6,036 nucleotides of DNA from Phenylobacterium sp. (lineage in GTDB: Bacteria > Pseudomonadota > Alphaproteobacteria > Caulobacterales > Caulobacteraceae), in assembly GCA_025350885.1 (NCBI GenBank), contig JANXXA010000187.1, positions 1-6,036 on the forward strand, read 5' to 3'. Shown piece by piece: positions 1 through 5,804 of this stretch. Within the stretch, counting starts at the first letter, position 1. Each line of letters starts with the position of its first letter. A program made the translations under genes and the position numbers. The notes beneath the pieces were generated by a model that saw nothing but the letters and a program-made list of their open reading frames with translations, was not told where the DNA came from and did not search any database.

Positions 1-128
1 AGCGGGATCTTCGCGCCGGTCACCGCGCACAGCACATGACGGCCGGGCTTCAGCACCGCGAAATCGCCGTCGCCATAGTGCAGGCGGGCGAGGTCGGAGC
101 CGGCGAAGTCGCGATCATGAGCGTTCAT
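1..128 (-). CDS. DUF2093 domain protein, partial (C-terminus outside window)
   Basis: This is the first 42 complete codons of a minus-strand gene that runs off the left edge. It opens MNAHDRDFAGSDLARLHYGD and continues with a GDFAVLKPGRHVLCAVTGAKIP stretch. That pattern (a YGDGDF-like start, then a V-x-CAVTG-x-x-IPL core) is what I recognise as the small alphaproteobacterial DUF2093 family, proteins of about 65-75 residues with no established biochemical role. The start ATG lies 28 bases downstream of the xseA stop codon, so the two are probably cotranscribed. A weak AGG sits five bases before the ATG. Proximity to xseA suggests a link to DNA processing, but this is guilt by association only. 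The family call rests on about 40 residues; the reading frame is supported by the match and by the operon-like spacing. Confidence 0.72.
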   Translation of the reverse strand, partial: MNAHDRDFAGSDLARLHYGDGDFAVLKPGRHVLCAVTGAKIP

Positions 129-156
129 GGGCGCCTGTCTAACGCGGGCAGGCCGC

Positions 157-1605
157 TCAGAACAGGTCGCCTTGCGGCGTCGGTGGGGTTTTCGGTCGTG
201 GCCGGACGCTCCTGGGCGCGGTCGACTGGGTCGGCTCGCCCGCGATAACCGCCTGGCGGGTGACCCGGTCGCCGAACCTGATGGCCACGTCCTCGCCCTT
301 CGCCAGGCTCGCCCCCGCATGGACGATCGAACCGTCGGCGCGGGTGACCCGGGCAAAGCCGCGCTGCAGGGGCCGGTCCGGATCCACCGCCAGATAGAGC
401 TTGGCCAGGCCGTCCAGCCGTTCGGCGGCGCGTTCCAGGCCCCGCGTCACCGCAGGGACCAGCCTGGCGGCAGCCCCGTCCAGCCGCTGGCGCTGCACAG
501 CCTGCGGGCGTTTCAGCAGCAGCGGGGAGAGCCGCGAGGCGACGGCCACCAGGTCGCGCTCGTGGACCGCGGCGTTGCGCGCCAGCCCGGCGCCCAGCCG
601 CCCGGCGACGATGTTGAACCGCTGCGCCGCCAGTTCGACCAGATCGCGCACCCGCCTCAGCGCCCGGTCCGCGGCCTCAACGCGTCCGCGCCGGTCGGCC
701 ACGGCGCGGCCGCCCCAGCGGTGCATCCGCGCGCCGAGATCACCGACCAGGGCCTTCAGCTCCGCCAGCACCGGCGTCGCCATCTCGGCGGCTGCCGTAG
801 GGGTCGGCGCGCGGCGGTCGGAGACGAAATCGATCAGCGTGGTGTCGGTCTCGTGGCCCACCGCGCTGATCAGCGGGATCGCGCCTTCGGCGACGGCGCG
901 GGCCAGCCCCTCGTCGTTGAACGCCCACAGATCCTCCACCGAGCCCCCGCCCCGCGCCACGATCAGCACGTCGGGCCTGGGGACCGCGCCGCCGGCGGCC
1001 AGCCCGTTGAACCCGCGGATGGCGGCGGCCACCTGGGCGGCCGCGGCGTCGCCCTGCACCACCACCGGCCAGACGATCACCCGGCAGGGCCAGCGGTCGC
1101 GGATGCGGTGCAGGATGTCGCGGATCACCGCCCCAGTCGGACTGGTGATCACCCCGATCACCGCCGGCATCGAGGGCAGAGCCTGTTTGCGCTCGGCCGC
1201 GAACAGGCCCTCGTCGGCCAGTCGCGCCTTCAGCCGCTCGAGCTGGGCCAGCAGGGCCCCGATCCCCGCCGCCTCCAGGGTCTCGATGACGATCTGGTAG
1301 CGCGAGCCGGACGGGTAGGTGGTGATCTTGCCGGTGACGATCACTTCCAACCCCTGCTCGGGCCGGATCGACAGGCCCCGCACCTGGCCCTTCCAGACCA
1401 CCCCGTCGATGGCCGCGCGCTCGTCCTTCAGCGTCAGATAGATGTGGCCGTTGGCATGGAAGGTGGTCTTGGAGATCTCGCCGCGCAGCCGCACGAAGCC
1501 GTAATTATCCTCCAGCGTCCGCTTCAGCGCGAACGCCAGCTCCGACACCGAATAGGGCTTGGCGTTGCCCTCTTCAGCCGGGGACTCAGGGGCGAAGTCG
1601 GTCAT
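157..1605 (-). CDS. xseA: Exodeoxyribonuclease VII large subunit
   Basis: The product is the catalytic large subunit of exonuclease VII, which with several copies of XseB degrades single-stranded DNA from both ends into oligonucleotides; it acts in the cytoplasm in repair and recombination. The protein has 482 residues (E. coli about 456). Residues about 17-112 form the N-terminal OB-fold ([15 protein letters not shown], then RGEISK and [10 protein letters not shown]). Residues about 148-280 carry the catalytic core: [14 protein letters not shown] at 151-164, [20 protein letters not shown] at 212-231, and [20 protein letters not shown] at 247-266. A long alanine/arginine-rich helical region follows, and a conserved tail, PLQRGFARV, at 412-420. 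The Pro-rich last 25 residues look disordered. The ATG is the only reasonable start, because an in-frame TAG lies four codons upstream. No Shine-Dalgarno is present; the bases just before ATG are pyrimidine-rich. xseB is not in the window. Confidence 0.96.
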   Translation of the reverse strand: MTDFAPESPAEEGNAKPYSVSELAFALKRTLEDNYGFVRLRGEISKTTFHANGHIYLTLKDERAAIDGVVWKGQVRGLSIRPEQGLEVIVTGKITTYPSGSRYQIVIETLEAAGIGALLAQLERLKARLADEGLFAAERKQALPSMPAVIGVITSPTGAVIRDILHRIRDRWPCRVIVWPVVVQGDAAAAQVAAAIRGFNGLAAGGAVPRPDVLIVARGGGSVEDLWAFNDEGLARAVAEGAIPLISAVGHETDTTLIDFVSDRRAPTPTAAAEMATPVLAELKALVGDLGARMHRWGGRAVADRRGRVEAADRALRRVRDLVELAAQRFNIVAGRLGAGLARNAAVHERDLVAVASRLSPLLLKRPQAVQRQRLDGAAARLVPAVTRGLERAAERLDGLAKLYLAVDPDRPLQRGFARVTRADGSIVHAGASLAKGEDVAIRFGDRVTRQAVIAGEPTQSTAPRSVRPRPKTPPTPQGDLF

Positions 1606-1611
1606 TGGAGG

Positions 1612-1619
1612 AAGCTAGC
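1612..1619 (-). promoter_or_regulatory. Possible -10 element of xseA (leaderless candidate)
   Basis: On the minus strand GCTAGCTT sits just before the xseA ATG and matches six of eight positions of the Caulobacter housekeeping -10 consensus GCTANAWC. Transcription from it would start at or within a base or two of the ATG at 1605, which would fit the missing Shine-Dalgarno sequence. The best TTG-containing -35 at correct spacing (1634-1640) is poor. This is an inference from one weak motif. Confidence 0.22.
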
Positions 1620-1660
1620 GGCGCCCACCGCAAAACCCAAGGCGCCTGCGGTTGTTCGTG

Positions 1661-1876
1661 CATGGCGCGAAGCTGACGCCTGGCTTCACACGCAAATACG
1701 GCGTTGGCCGTCTGGTCTTTTACTCGGGGTTCGGAGAAGCCACGGCCGCCATCGGTTTCGAGAAGCGTCTCAAGCGCTGGCGTCGCGATTAAAAAATCCG
1801 CCTGATTGAAGAGGACAACCCGCACTGGGATGACCCCCAGGTGGGTGGGGCCGATGCGTTGACGCAAGCGAGATGA
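1661..1876 (+). pseudogene. Decayed GIY-YIG endonuclease, C-terminal relic
   Basis: Reading the plus strand from 1661 gives HGAKLTPGFTRKYGVGRLVF, then YSGFGEATAAIGFEKRLKRW and RRD, then a TAA stop at 1790-1792. It continues in the same frame as KIRLIEEDNPHWDDPQ, with a final TGA at 1874-1876. This is the familiar C-terminal two thirds of the small (about 90-100 residue) single-domain GIY-YIG nuclease-like proteins. The internal TAA stands exactly where intact members have Trp (RRDW-KIRLIEE). The N-terminal part that should carry the GIY and YIG strands, about 35 residues, is missing: only about 55 bases lie between the first recognisable residue and the xseA start, and they encode nothing similar. 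The conserved Glu of the FEK segment remains, but without the GIY/YIG strands a nuclease active site cannot form. The frame has stayed open on either side of the stop, suggesting relatively recent decay. Former function is unknown. Confidence 0.85.
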
Positions 1877-1883
1877 GTTGAGG

Positions 1884-1943
1884 CCAAGGAAAAGGACGCG
1901 CCCGGCTCGGCGGGCGCCGAAGCGCCGCGGGCCGGACGCGTCC
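1884..1943 (-). terminator. Rho-independent terminator of gcrA
   Basis: The arms at 1894-1906 and 1931-1943 are inverted copies (GGACGCG/CGCGTCC outside, CCGGC/GCCGG inside). They form a 13-bp stem with a single non-Watson-Crick position (1901/1936), which is a G-U wobble in minus-strand RNA but a C-A mismatch in plus-strand RNA. On the minus strand the stem is followed at once by four U residues (1893-1890). It starts 15 bases after the gcrA stop codon, so it separates gcrA from xseA. On the plus-strand side there is no T tract, so I read it as one-directional. Confidence 0.78.
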
Positions 1944-1957
1944 CCATCCCCAACGGA

Positions 1958-2458
1958 TCAGATGTAGCGGCGCAGGCTGCGGGCAAGCTCCACGGCGCCG
2001 GACCGCTTCTTGGCCTGGGCGGGCTGATAGGCCACCTGGCTGTGTTCGTGGCAGTAGGGGCCGTCGCCGGCGCGGCGGCCGCAGAAGGTGAAACTGTCGA
2101 GCGACGGGTCGCCGATCGGCCACTTGCACATGTGCGCGCCGAGCGTCAGCACGGTGGCCGTGCCCGGAGCCTCATCGACGTAGCGGACCGGCGTCGGCGG
2201 GGCGTGCAGCGAGGCGGGCTCGGCCATCCGGCGCGGGGCCGACGGCGCGGCGGAAACCGGACGCGCCGGGCGCGGCGCCTTGAACACCGTGCGCGCCGGC
2301 TTGGAGGGGGTGGCGCGGCCGGAGAGGCCCAGGCGGTGCACCTTGCCGATCACCGCATTGCGGGTGACCCCGCCCAGCTGCTTGGCGATCTGGCTGGCGG
2401 AAAGCCCGTCCTGCCAGAGCTTCTTCAGGAGCTCGACCCGTTCGTCCGTCCAACCCAT
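1958..2458 (-). CDS. gcrA: Cell-cycle transcription factor GcrA
   Basis: GcrA is a cell-cycle regulator of Caulobacter and relatives. It binds the housekeeping sigma factor (domain 2) and stimulates promoters, especially those carrying CcrM-methylated GANTC. The 166-residue protein (C. crescentus about 173) has the N-terminal helix-turn-helix DNA-binding region at 1-48 (MGWTDERVELLKKLW, ASQIAKQLGG, RNAVIGKVHRLGLSGR), a Pro/Ala/Arg-rich linker at about 50-98, and a C-terminal region at 99-166 with CKWPIGDP, FTFCGRR and GPYCHEH. Cys111, Cys126, Cys136 and His139 are spaced like a metal-binding set, which is my inference. The protein ends in the typical ELARSLRRYI. The frame stays open 33 codons further upstream, but that part has no family similarity. 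The chosen ATG has a strong GGGAGG five bases before it and matches the family start. The gene is monocistronic, with its own terminator, and divergent from the ABC permease. Confidence 0.96.
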   Translation of the reverse strand: MGWTDERVELLKKLWQDGLSASQIAKQLGGVTRNAVIGKVHRLGLSGRATPSKPARTVFKAPRPARPVSAAPSAPRRMAEPASLHAPPTPVRYVDEAPGTATVLTLGAHMCKWPIGDPSLDSFTFCGRRAGDGPYCHEHSQVAYQPAQAKKRSGAVELARSLRRYI

Positions 2459-2533
2459 GTTCGCCTCCCGGCTTGGATCCCCGATGGCGGCTCCCACGCT
2501 GGGAAACCGAACCTCTTCGATCAACATCTTGTG

Positions 2534-2553
2534 GCGGGGAGCCGTCTCGCCGC
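2534..2553 (-). other. Hairpin candidate in the gcrA 5' leader
   Basis: Bases 2534-2541 and 2546-2553 are near-perfect inverted repeats (seven of eight pairs, four-base loop). They lie within the predicted gcrA untranslated leader, about 75 bases before the start codon. The sequence is GC-rich, so chance is possible; no aptamer or known riboswitch is recognised. Confidence 0.2.
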
Positions 2554-2612
2554 TCACCAGCCACCACCAGTAGTAAACAACTCCCTACCACCCACAATAG
2601 GCGCCACGGCAT

Positions 2613-2621
2613 TCGTCCACA
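2613..2621 (+). promoter_or_regulatory. Degenerate DnaA-box-like site near the gcrA start of transcription
   Basis: TCGTCCACA matches seven of nine positions of the DnaA box TTATCCACA. It lies right at the predicted transcription start of gcrA. DnaA is known to activate gcrA in Caulobacter crescentus, which makes the position interesting, but a 7/9 match is weak and could be chance. Confidence 0.22.
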
Positions 2622-2628
2622 GGAACTA

Positions 2629-2653
2629 GATGTAGCGTTCTGCCGCCCACCAA
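2629..2653 (-). promoter_or_regulatory. Candidate gcrA promoter (Caulobacter housekeeping type)
   Basis: On the minus strand GCTACATC (2636-2629) fits the Caulobacter -10 consensus GCTANAWC at every position. Ten bases upstream is TTGGTGG (2653-2647), matching five of seven positions of the -35 consensus TTGACGS; the 10-base spacer is within the usual 10-14. The start of transcription would fall near 2622, giving a gcrA leader of roughly 165 bases. No transcript data are available, so this is a motif call. Confidence 0.45.
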
Positions 2654-2677
2654 CGGGCGACGCTGTCACGCCCTTGC

Positions 2678-2682
2678 GAGTC
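2678..2682. promoter_or_regulatory. GANTC (CcrM) site in the gcrA / ABC permease divergent region
   Basis: GAGTC lies 18 bases before the ATG at 2700 and 25 bases upstream of the candidate gcrA -35 box. It is one of only three GANTC sites found in the window. A regulatory role is inferred from position and from the known GcrA-CcrM relationship. Confidence 0.4.
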
Positions 2683-2699
2683 ACCGCCGGGCGGCGCAC

Positions 2700-3527
2700 A
2701 TGGAGGCGATGAAGGATATGGCGCGCGCCGAGACCGTCCTGCCGCCCCAGCCGCGCGACTATCACGGCGTCAACTGGGAAGGGCTGAAGACCCTCTACCT
2801 GCGCGAGGTGCTGCGGTTCTTCAAGGTGGGCATGCAGACCCTGGCCGCGCCGGTGGTGACCGCCCTGCTCTATATGCTGGTGTTCGTGGTCGCCGTCGGC
2901 GGCGGTCGCCAGGTGCACGGGGTGTCCTACGGCGCCTTTGTCGCGCCGGGCCTGATCATGATGCAGATCCTCGGCAACGCCTTCGCCAACTCGTCATCCT
3001 CGCTGCTGCAGGCCAAGTTCAACGGGCTGATGGGCGACTTCATGACCCCGCCGCTGACCCCCGGCGAACACGTCATCGGCTTCGGCGCCGGGGCGGCGAC
3101 GCGCGGCATCTTCGTCGGCGCCATCAGCATGGTCGCCGTGCTGCCCTTCGCGCACCTGTCGGTCGCCCAGCCCTGGGCGGTGCTCTATTTCGGCCTGGGC
3201 GCGGCGATGATCATGGCCTTCCTGGGCATCATGGCCGGCCTGTGGAGCGAGAAATTCGACCACATCGCCGCGGTGACCAACTTCGTGATCATGCCGATGA
3301 CCTTCCTGTCGGGGACCTTCTATCTGGTTGAGAAGCTGCCCGAGCCGTTCCGCACCTTCAGCCATTTCAACCCGATCTTCTATCTGATCGACGGGTTCCG
3401 GTACGGCTTCATCGGCCGCGCAGAGGGCAGCCTGGGCGTCGGCGTGGCGCTGACCGGCATTCTGGTCCTGGTGCTGGGCTGGATCTGTCTGTGGATGTTC
3501 AGAACGGGCTACAAGATCAAGACCTGA
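2700..3527 (+). CDS. ABC-2 type transporter permease
   Basis: This is an integral membrane permease of the ABC-2 export family (the group including YadH and NodJ), which pairs with a separate ATPase to move substrate out across the inner membrane; the substrate cannot be told from sequence. The 275-residue protein has a soluble N-terminus with [22 protein letters not shown] (19-40) and six likely membrane segments near residues 44-68, 77-97, 128-150, 158-181, 189-209 and 245-267. A family motif, [18 protein letters not shown], is at 222-239, before the last segment. The start is uncertain. ATG codons occur at 2700, 2709 and 2718; GGAGG at 2702-2706 is too close for 2709 and 11 bases from 2718. 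I kept the longest, noting that family similarity begins only around residue 18. No ATP-binding partner lies beside it in this window. Confidence 0.9.
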   Translation: MEAMKDMARAETVLPPQPRDYHGVNWEGLKTLYLREVLRFFKVGMQTLAAPVVTALLYMLVFVVAVGGGRQVHGVSYGAFVAPGLIMMQILGNAFANSSSSLLQAKFNGLMGDFMTPPLTPGEHVIGFGAGAATRGIFVGAISMVAVLPFAHLSVAQPWAVLYFGLGAAMIMAFLGIMAGLWSEKFDHIAAVTNFVIMPMTFLSGTFYLVEKLPEPFRTFSHFNPIFYLIDGFRYGFIGRAEGSLGVGVALTGILVLVLGWICLWMFRTGYKIKT

Positions 3528-3544
3528 GGCGGCGCGGCCGAACA

Positions 3545-3573
3545 TTGACTCGCACCCGCTTGAGGACGAGAAC
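3545..3573 (+). promoter_or_regulatory. Candidate argD-argF promoter with a GANTC site in the -35
   Basis: TTGACTC at 3545-3551 matches six of seven positions of the Caulobacter -35 consensus TTGACGS. Fourteen bases on, ACGAGAAC (3566-3573) matches six of eight positions of GCTANAWC. The -35 box contains GACTC (3547-3551), a CcrM methylation target. The start of transcription would be near 3580, leaving a leader of about 57 bases before argD. Confidence 0.38.
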
Positions 3574-3588
3574 GCCAAGCCTTCCAGT

Positions 3589-3609
3589 CCCCGTCGCAAC
3601 GCGGCGGGG
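3589..3609 (+). other. GC-rich hairpin in the argD leader
   Basis: CCCCGTCGC (3589-3597) pairs with GCGGCGGGG (3601-3609) around a three-base AAC loop: nine pairs, one of them a G-U wobble. It ends 13 bases before the argD Shine-Dalgarno sequence. A TTTT tract follows only at 3619-3622, nine bases after the stem, so it is not a textbook terminator. It could end transcripts of the upstream permease, act as a leader structure of argD, or both. Confidence 0.5.
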
Positions 3610-3636
3610 ATGCTTCCGTTTTGGAGGGCTCTTTCG

Positions 3637-4866
3637 GTGACTGACAAGACCGCGCCCGCGACTGTTTCCGTACCCAGCGATCACATCATGGCGGTCTACA
3701 GCCGCACCCCGCTGGCGTTCGAGCGTGGCGAGGGCGCGCGCCTCTACACCACCGACGGCGTGGCCTACCTGGACTGCATGGCCGGGATCGCCGTCAACGC
3801 CCTGGGCCACGCCAACCCCAAGCTCGTCCAGGTGCTCAAGGACCAGGCGGAAAAGCTCTGGCACGTCTCCAACATCTTCACGATCCCTGGCCAGGAAAAG
3901 CTCGCCAGGGCGCTCACCGAGGCGACCTTCGCCGACGAGGTGTTCTTCACCAACTCCGGCGCCGAGGCCATCGAATGCGCCATCAAGACCGCGCGCAAAT
4001 ACCACTGGGCCAACGGCCAGCCCGAGCGGATCGACATCATCGGTTTCGAAGGCTCGTTCCACGGGCGCACGATCGCCGCGGTCAACGCCTCGGGCAATCC
4101 GAGCTACCTGGAAGGCTTCGGCCCGCCGCTGCCGGGCTTCGTCCACTTGCCCTATGGCGACCATGAGGCGTTGAAGGCGGCCATCGGGCCGACCACGGCG
4201 GCGATCCTCATCGAACCGGTGCAGGGCGAGGGTGGCGCGCGCGCGCTGCCCGACGTCTGCCTCGCCGGCCTGCGCGCCCTGTGCGACGAGACCGGCACGC
4301 TGTTGATCTATGACGAGATCCAGTGCGGCCTGGGACGCACCGGCAAGCTGTTCGCCTACGAGTGGGCCACCGACGCCCGGCCCGACATCATGGCGGTGGC
4401 CAAGGCGCTGGGCGGCGGCTTTCCGGTGGGGGCCTGCCTGGCCACCGCCGAGGCCGGCAAGGGCATGGTGGTCGGCTCTCACGGCTCGACCTACGGCGGC
4501 AATCCCCTGGCCATGGCGGTGGGCGCCGCGGCGCTTGAGGAGCTGGTGAAGCCAGAGCTTCTGGCCCATGTGCGCGAGGTGGCCGGCTATTTCACCCAGC
4601 AACTGGCGGGCCTGGTCGAGCGCTTCCCCGACGTGGTCAGCGACATCCGCGGCAAGGGCCTCCTGATCGGGATCAAGCTGCACACCCCCAACCGCGAATT
4701 CATGCAATACGCCCGCGACGCGCATCTGCTGATCGCCGGCGGCGGCGACAACTGCGTGCGCCTGCTGCCGCCGCTGACGCTGACCATCGCCGAAGCCAGC
4801 GAGGCCATGGAAAAGCTCGAGCGCGCCTGCGAAATTGCCCGGGCCCGGACCAAGGCCGCGGCGTGA
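3637..4866 (+). CDS. argD: Acetylornithine aminotransferase
   Basis: ArgD is a cytoplasmic PLP enzyme that transfers an amino group between glutamate and N-acetylglutamate semialdehyde to form N-acetylornithine; many bacterial ArgD proteins also serve succinyl-diaminopimelate transamination in lysine synthesis. From the GTG start the protein has 409 residues, normal for the family. Class III aminotransferase signatures are in order: FFTNSGAEA (103-111, phosphate binding), GSFHGRT (139-145), IEPVQGEGG (192-200), [14 protein letters not shown] (223-236, with the cofactor Asp226), and [14 protein letters not shown] (252-265) with the Schiff-base Lys256. STYGGNPL (284-291) and RLLPPLTLT (375-383) follow. 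I chose GTG 3637 because GGAGGG at 3623-3628 lies eight bases before it. An in-frame ATG at 3610 would place this motif inside the coding sequence; an ATG at 3688 would remove N-terminal residues. The gene overlaps argF by four bases. Confidence 0.95.
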   Translation: MTDKTAPATVSVPSDHIMAVYSRTPLAFERGEGARLYTTDGVAYLDCMAGIAVNALGHANPKLVQVLKDQAEKLWHVSNIFTIPGQEKLARALTEATFADEVFFTNSGAEAIECAIKTARKYHWANGQPERIDIIGFEGSFHGRTIAAVNASGNPSYLEGFGPPLPGFVHLPYGDHEALKAAIGPTTAAILIEPVQGEGGARALPDVCLAGLRALCDETGTLLIYDEIQCGLGRTGKLFAYEWATDARPDIMAVAKALGGGFPVGACLATAEAGKGMVVGSHGSTYGGNPLAMAVGAAALEELVKPELLAHVREVAGYFTQQLAGLVERFPDVVSDIRGKGLLIGIKLHTPNREFMQYARDAHLLIAGGGDNCVRLLPPLTLTIAEASEAMEKLERACEIARARTKAAA

Positions 4867-5795
4867 ACCACCCGCGGCACTTCCTCGATCTTTGGAAGCT
4901 CGACGGCGCGGACCTGCGCGTCATCCTGGAGGACGCCAAGGCCCGCAAGGCCGCGCGCGCCGGCTGGCCCCGGGGCCGGATCGACGCCGATGTGCCGGCG
5001 CGGGACCGCACGCTGGCGATGATCTTCGAAAAGAACTCCACCCGCACCCGCTTCTCGTTCGACGCGGCCATGCGCCAGCTGGGCGGCGACGTGATCATTT
5101 CCAACGCTGTCGATATGCAGCTGGGCCGCGGCGAGCCGATCGAGGATACCGCCCGCGTGCTCTCGCGGATGGTCGATGCGGTGATGATCCGCGCCAATAC
5201 CCACGCCGATGTGGAACGCCTGGCCATGTCGGCCAGCGTGCCGGTGATCAACGGCCTGTCGGACAAGGGCCACCCCTGTCAGATCCTCGCCGACCTGATG
5301 ACCTTCGAGGAGCATCGCGGCCTGGTGACCGGCCGGACGCTAGCCTACGTCGGCGACGGCAACAATGTCTGCGCCAGCTTCATTCAGGCGGCGCCGAAAC
5401 TGGGCTTCAAGCTGAACATCGCCGCCCCCGCTATCTATTATCCCGACCTCGCCGACCTGGCCCGCGCCGCCGCCTTGCAGGGCCAGGTGACGACCACCCA
5501 CGACCCGCGCGAAGCGGTCGCCGGCGCCGACTGCGTGATCACCGACACCTGGGTCTCGATGGGCGACACCGACCACGACGAGCGGCTGGAGGCGCTGGAG
5601 CCCTATCAGGTGGACGCCGAGCTGATGGGACTGGCGGCCAGGGACGCGGTGTTCCTGCACTGCCTGCCGGCCCACCGAGGCGAGGAGGTCACTGACGCGG
5701 TGATCGACGGCCCGCAGAGCCTGATCTGGGACGAGGCGGAAAACCGCATCCACGCCCAGAAATCCATCCTCGCCTGGTGCTTCGGGAAGATCTGA
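4863..5795 (+). CDS. argF: Ornithine carbamoyltransferase
   Basis: ArgF joins carbamoyl phosphate and ornithine to make citrulline, the sixth step of arginine biosynthesis, normally as a cytoplasmic trimer. The 310-residue protein is of family length. It has the carbamoyl-phosphate motif STRTR at 59-63, HPCQ at 137-140, VGDGNNV at 163-169, the ornithine-loop motif DTWVSMG at 228-234, and [10 protein letters not shown] at 266-275 with the active-site Cys267. All expected key residues are visible. The start is GTG, overlapping the argD stop as GTGA, which points to translational coupling. The opening NHPRHFLDL matches the usual ArgF N-terminus, so no later start is needed. The neighbours show a dedicated argD-argF operon. 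In many alphaproteobacteria hslO follows argF; here a convergent gene begins nine bases after the stop instead. Confidence 0.97.
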   Translation: MNHPRHFLDLWKLDGADLRVILEDAKARKAARAGWPRGRIDADVPARDRTLAMIFEKNSTRTRFSFDAAMRQLGGDVIISNAVDMQLGRGEPIEDTARVLSRMVDAVMIRANTHADVERLAMSASVPVINGLSDKGHPCQILADLMTFEEHRGLVTGRTLAYVGDGNNVCASFIQAAPKLGFKLNIAAPAIYYPDLADLARAAALQGQVTTTHDPREAVAGADCVITDTWVSMGDTDHDERLEALEPYQVDAELMGLAARDAVFLHCLPAHRGEEVTDAVIDGPQSLIWDEAENRIHAQKSILAWCFGKI

Positions 5796-5804
5796 CGAAC
5801 GGCC

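Noticed and set aside
127..1809. A 560-codon plus-strand open frame opposite xseA
   Set aside because: It lies antisense to a clear xseA. Its protein is rich in Arg, Gly, Pro, Gln and His with no recognisable domain, the usual product of GC-rich codon bias on the reverse strand.
2459..2557. N-terminal extension of GcrA by 33 residues
   Set aside because: The extension has no family similarity, while the internal ATG at 2458 has a strong GGGAGG five bases upstream and matches the usual GcrA start.
2665..2683. Direct repeat GTCAC...GTCAC upstream of the permease as an operator
   Set aside because: Five-base repeats are expected by chance in this composition; nothing else supports a binding site.
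2172..2918. A 248-codon minus-strand open frame across gcrA, its promoter region and the permease start
   Set aside because: It overlaps two real genes in the wrong frame and contains frame-shifted gcrA sequence; there is no independent support.
3610..3636. Earlier ATG start for argD
   Set aside because: It would put the GGAGGG ribosome-binding motif inside the coding sequence and begin within the hairpin region; GTG at 3637 has ideal spacing.
3517..4725. A 402-codon minus-strand open frame opposite argD
   Set aside because: It is antisense to a well-supported argD, has biased low-complexity composition and no family similarity.
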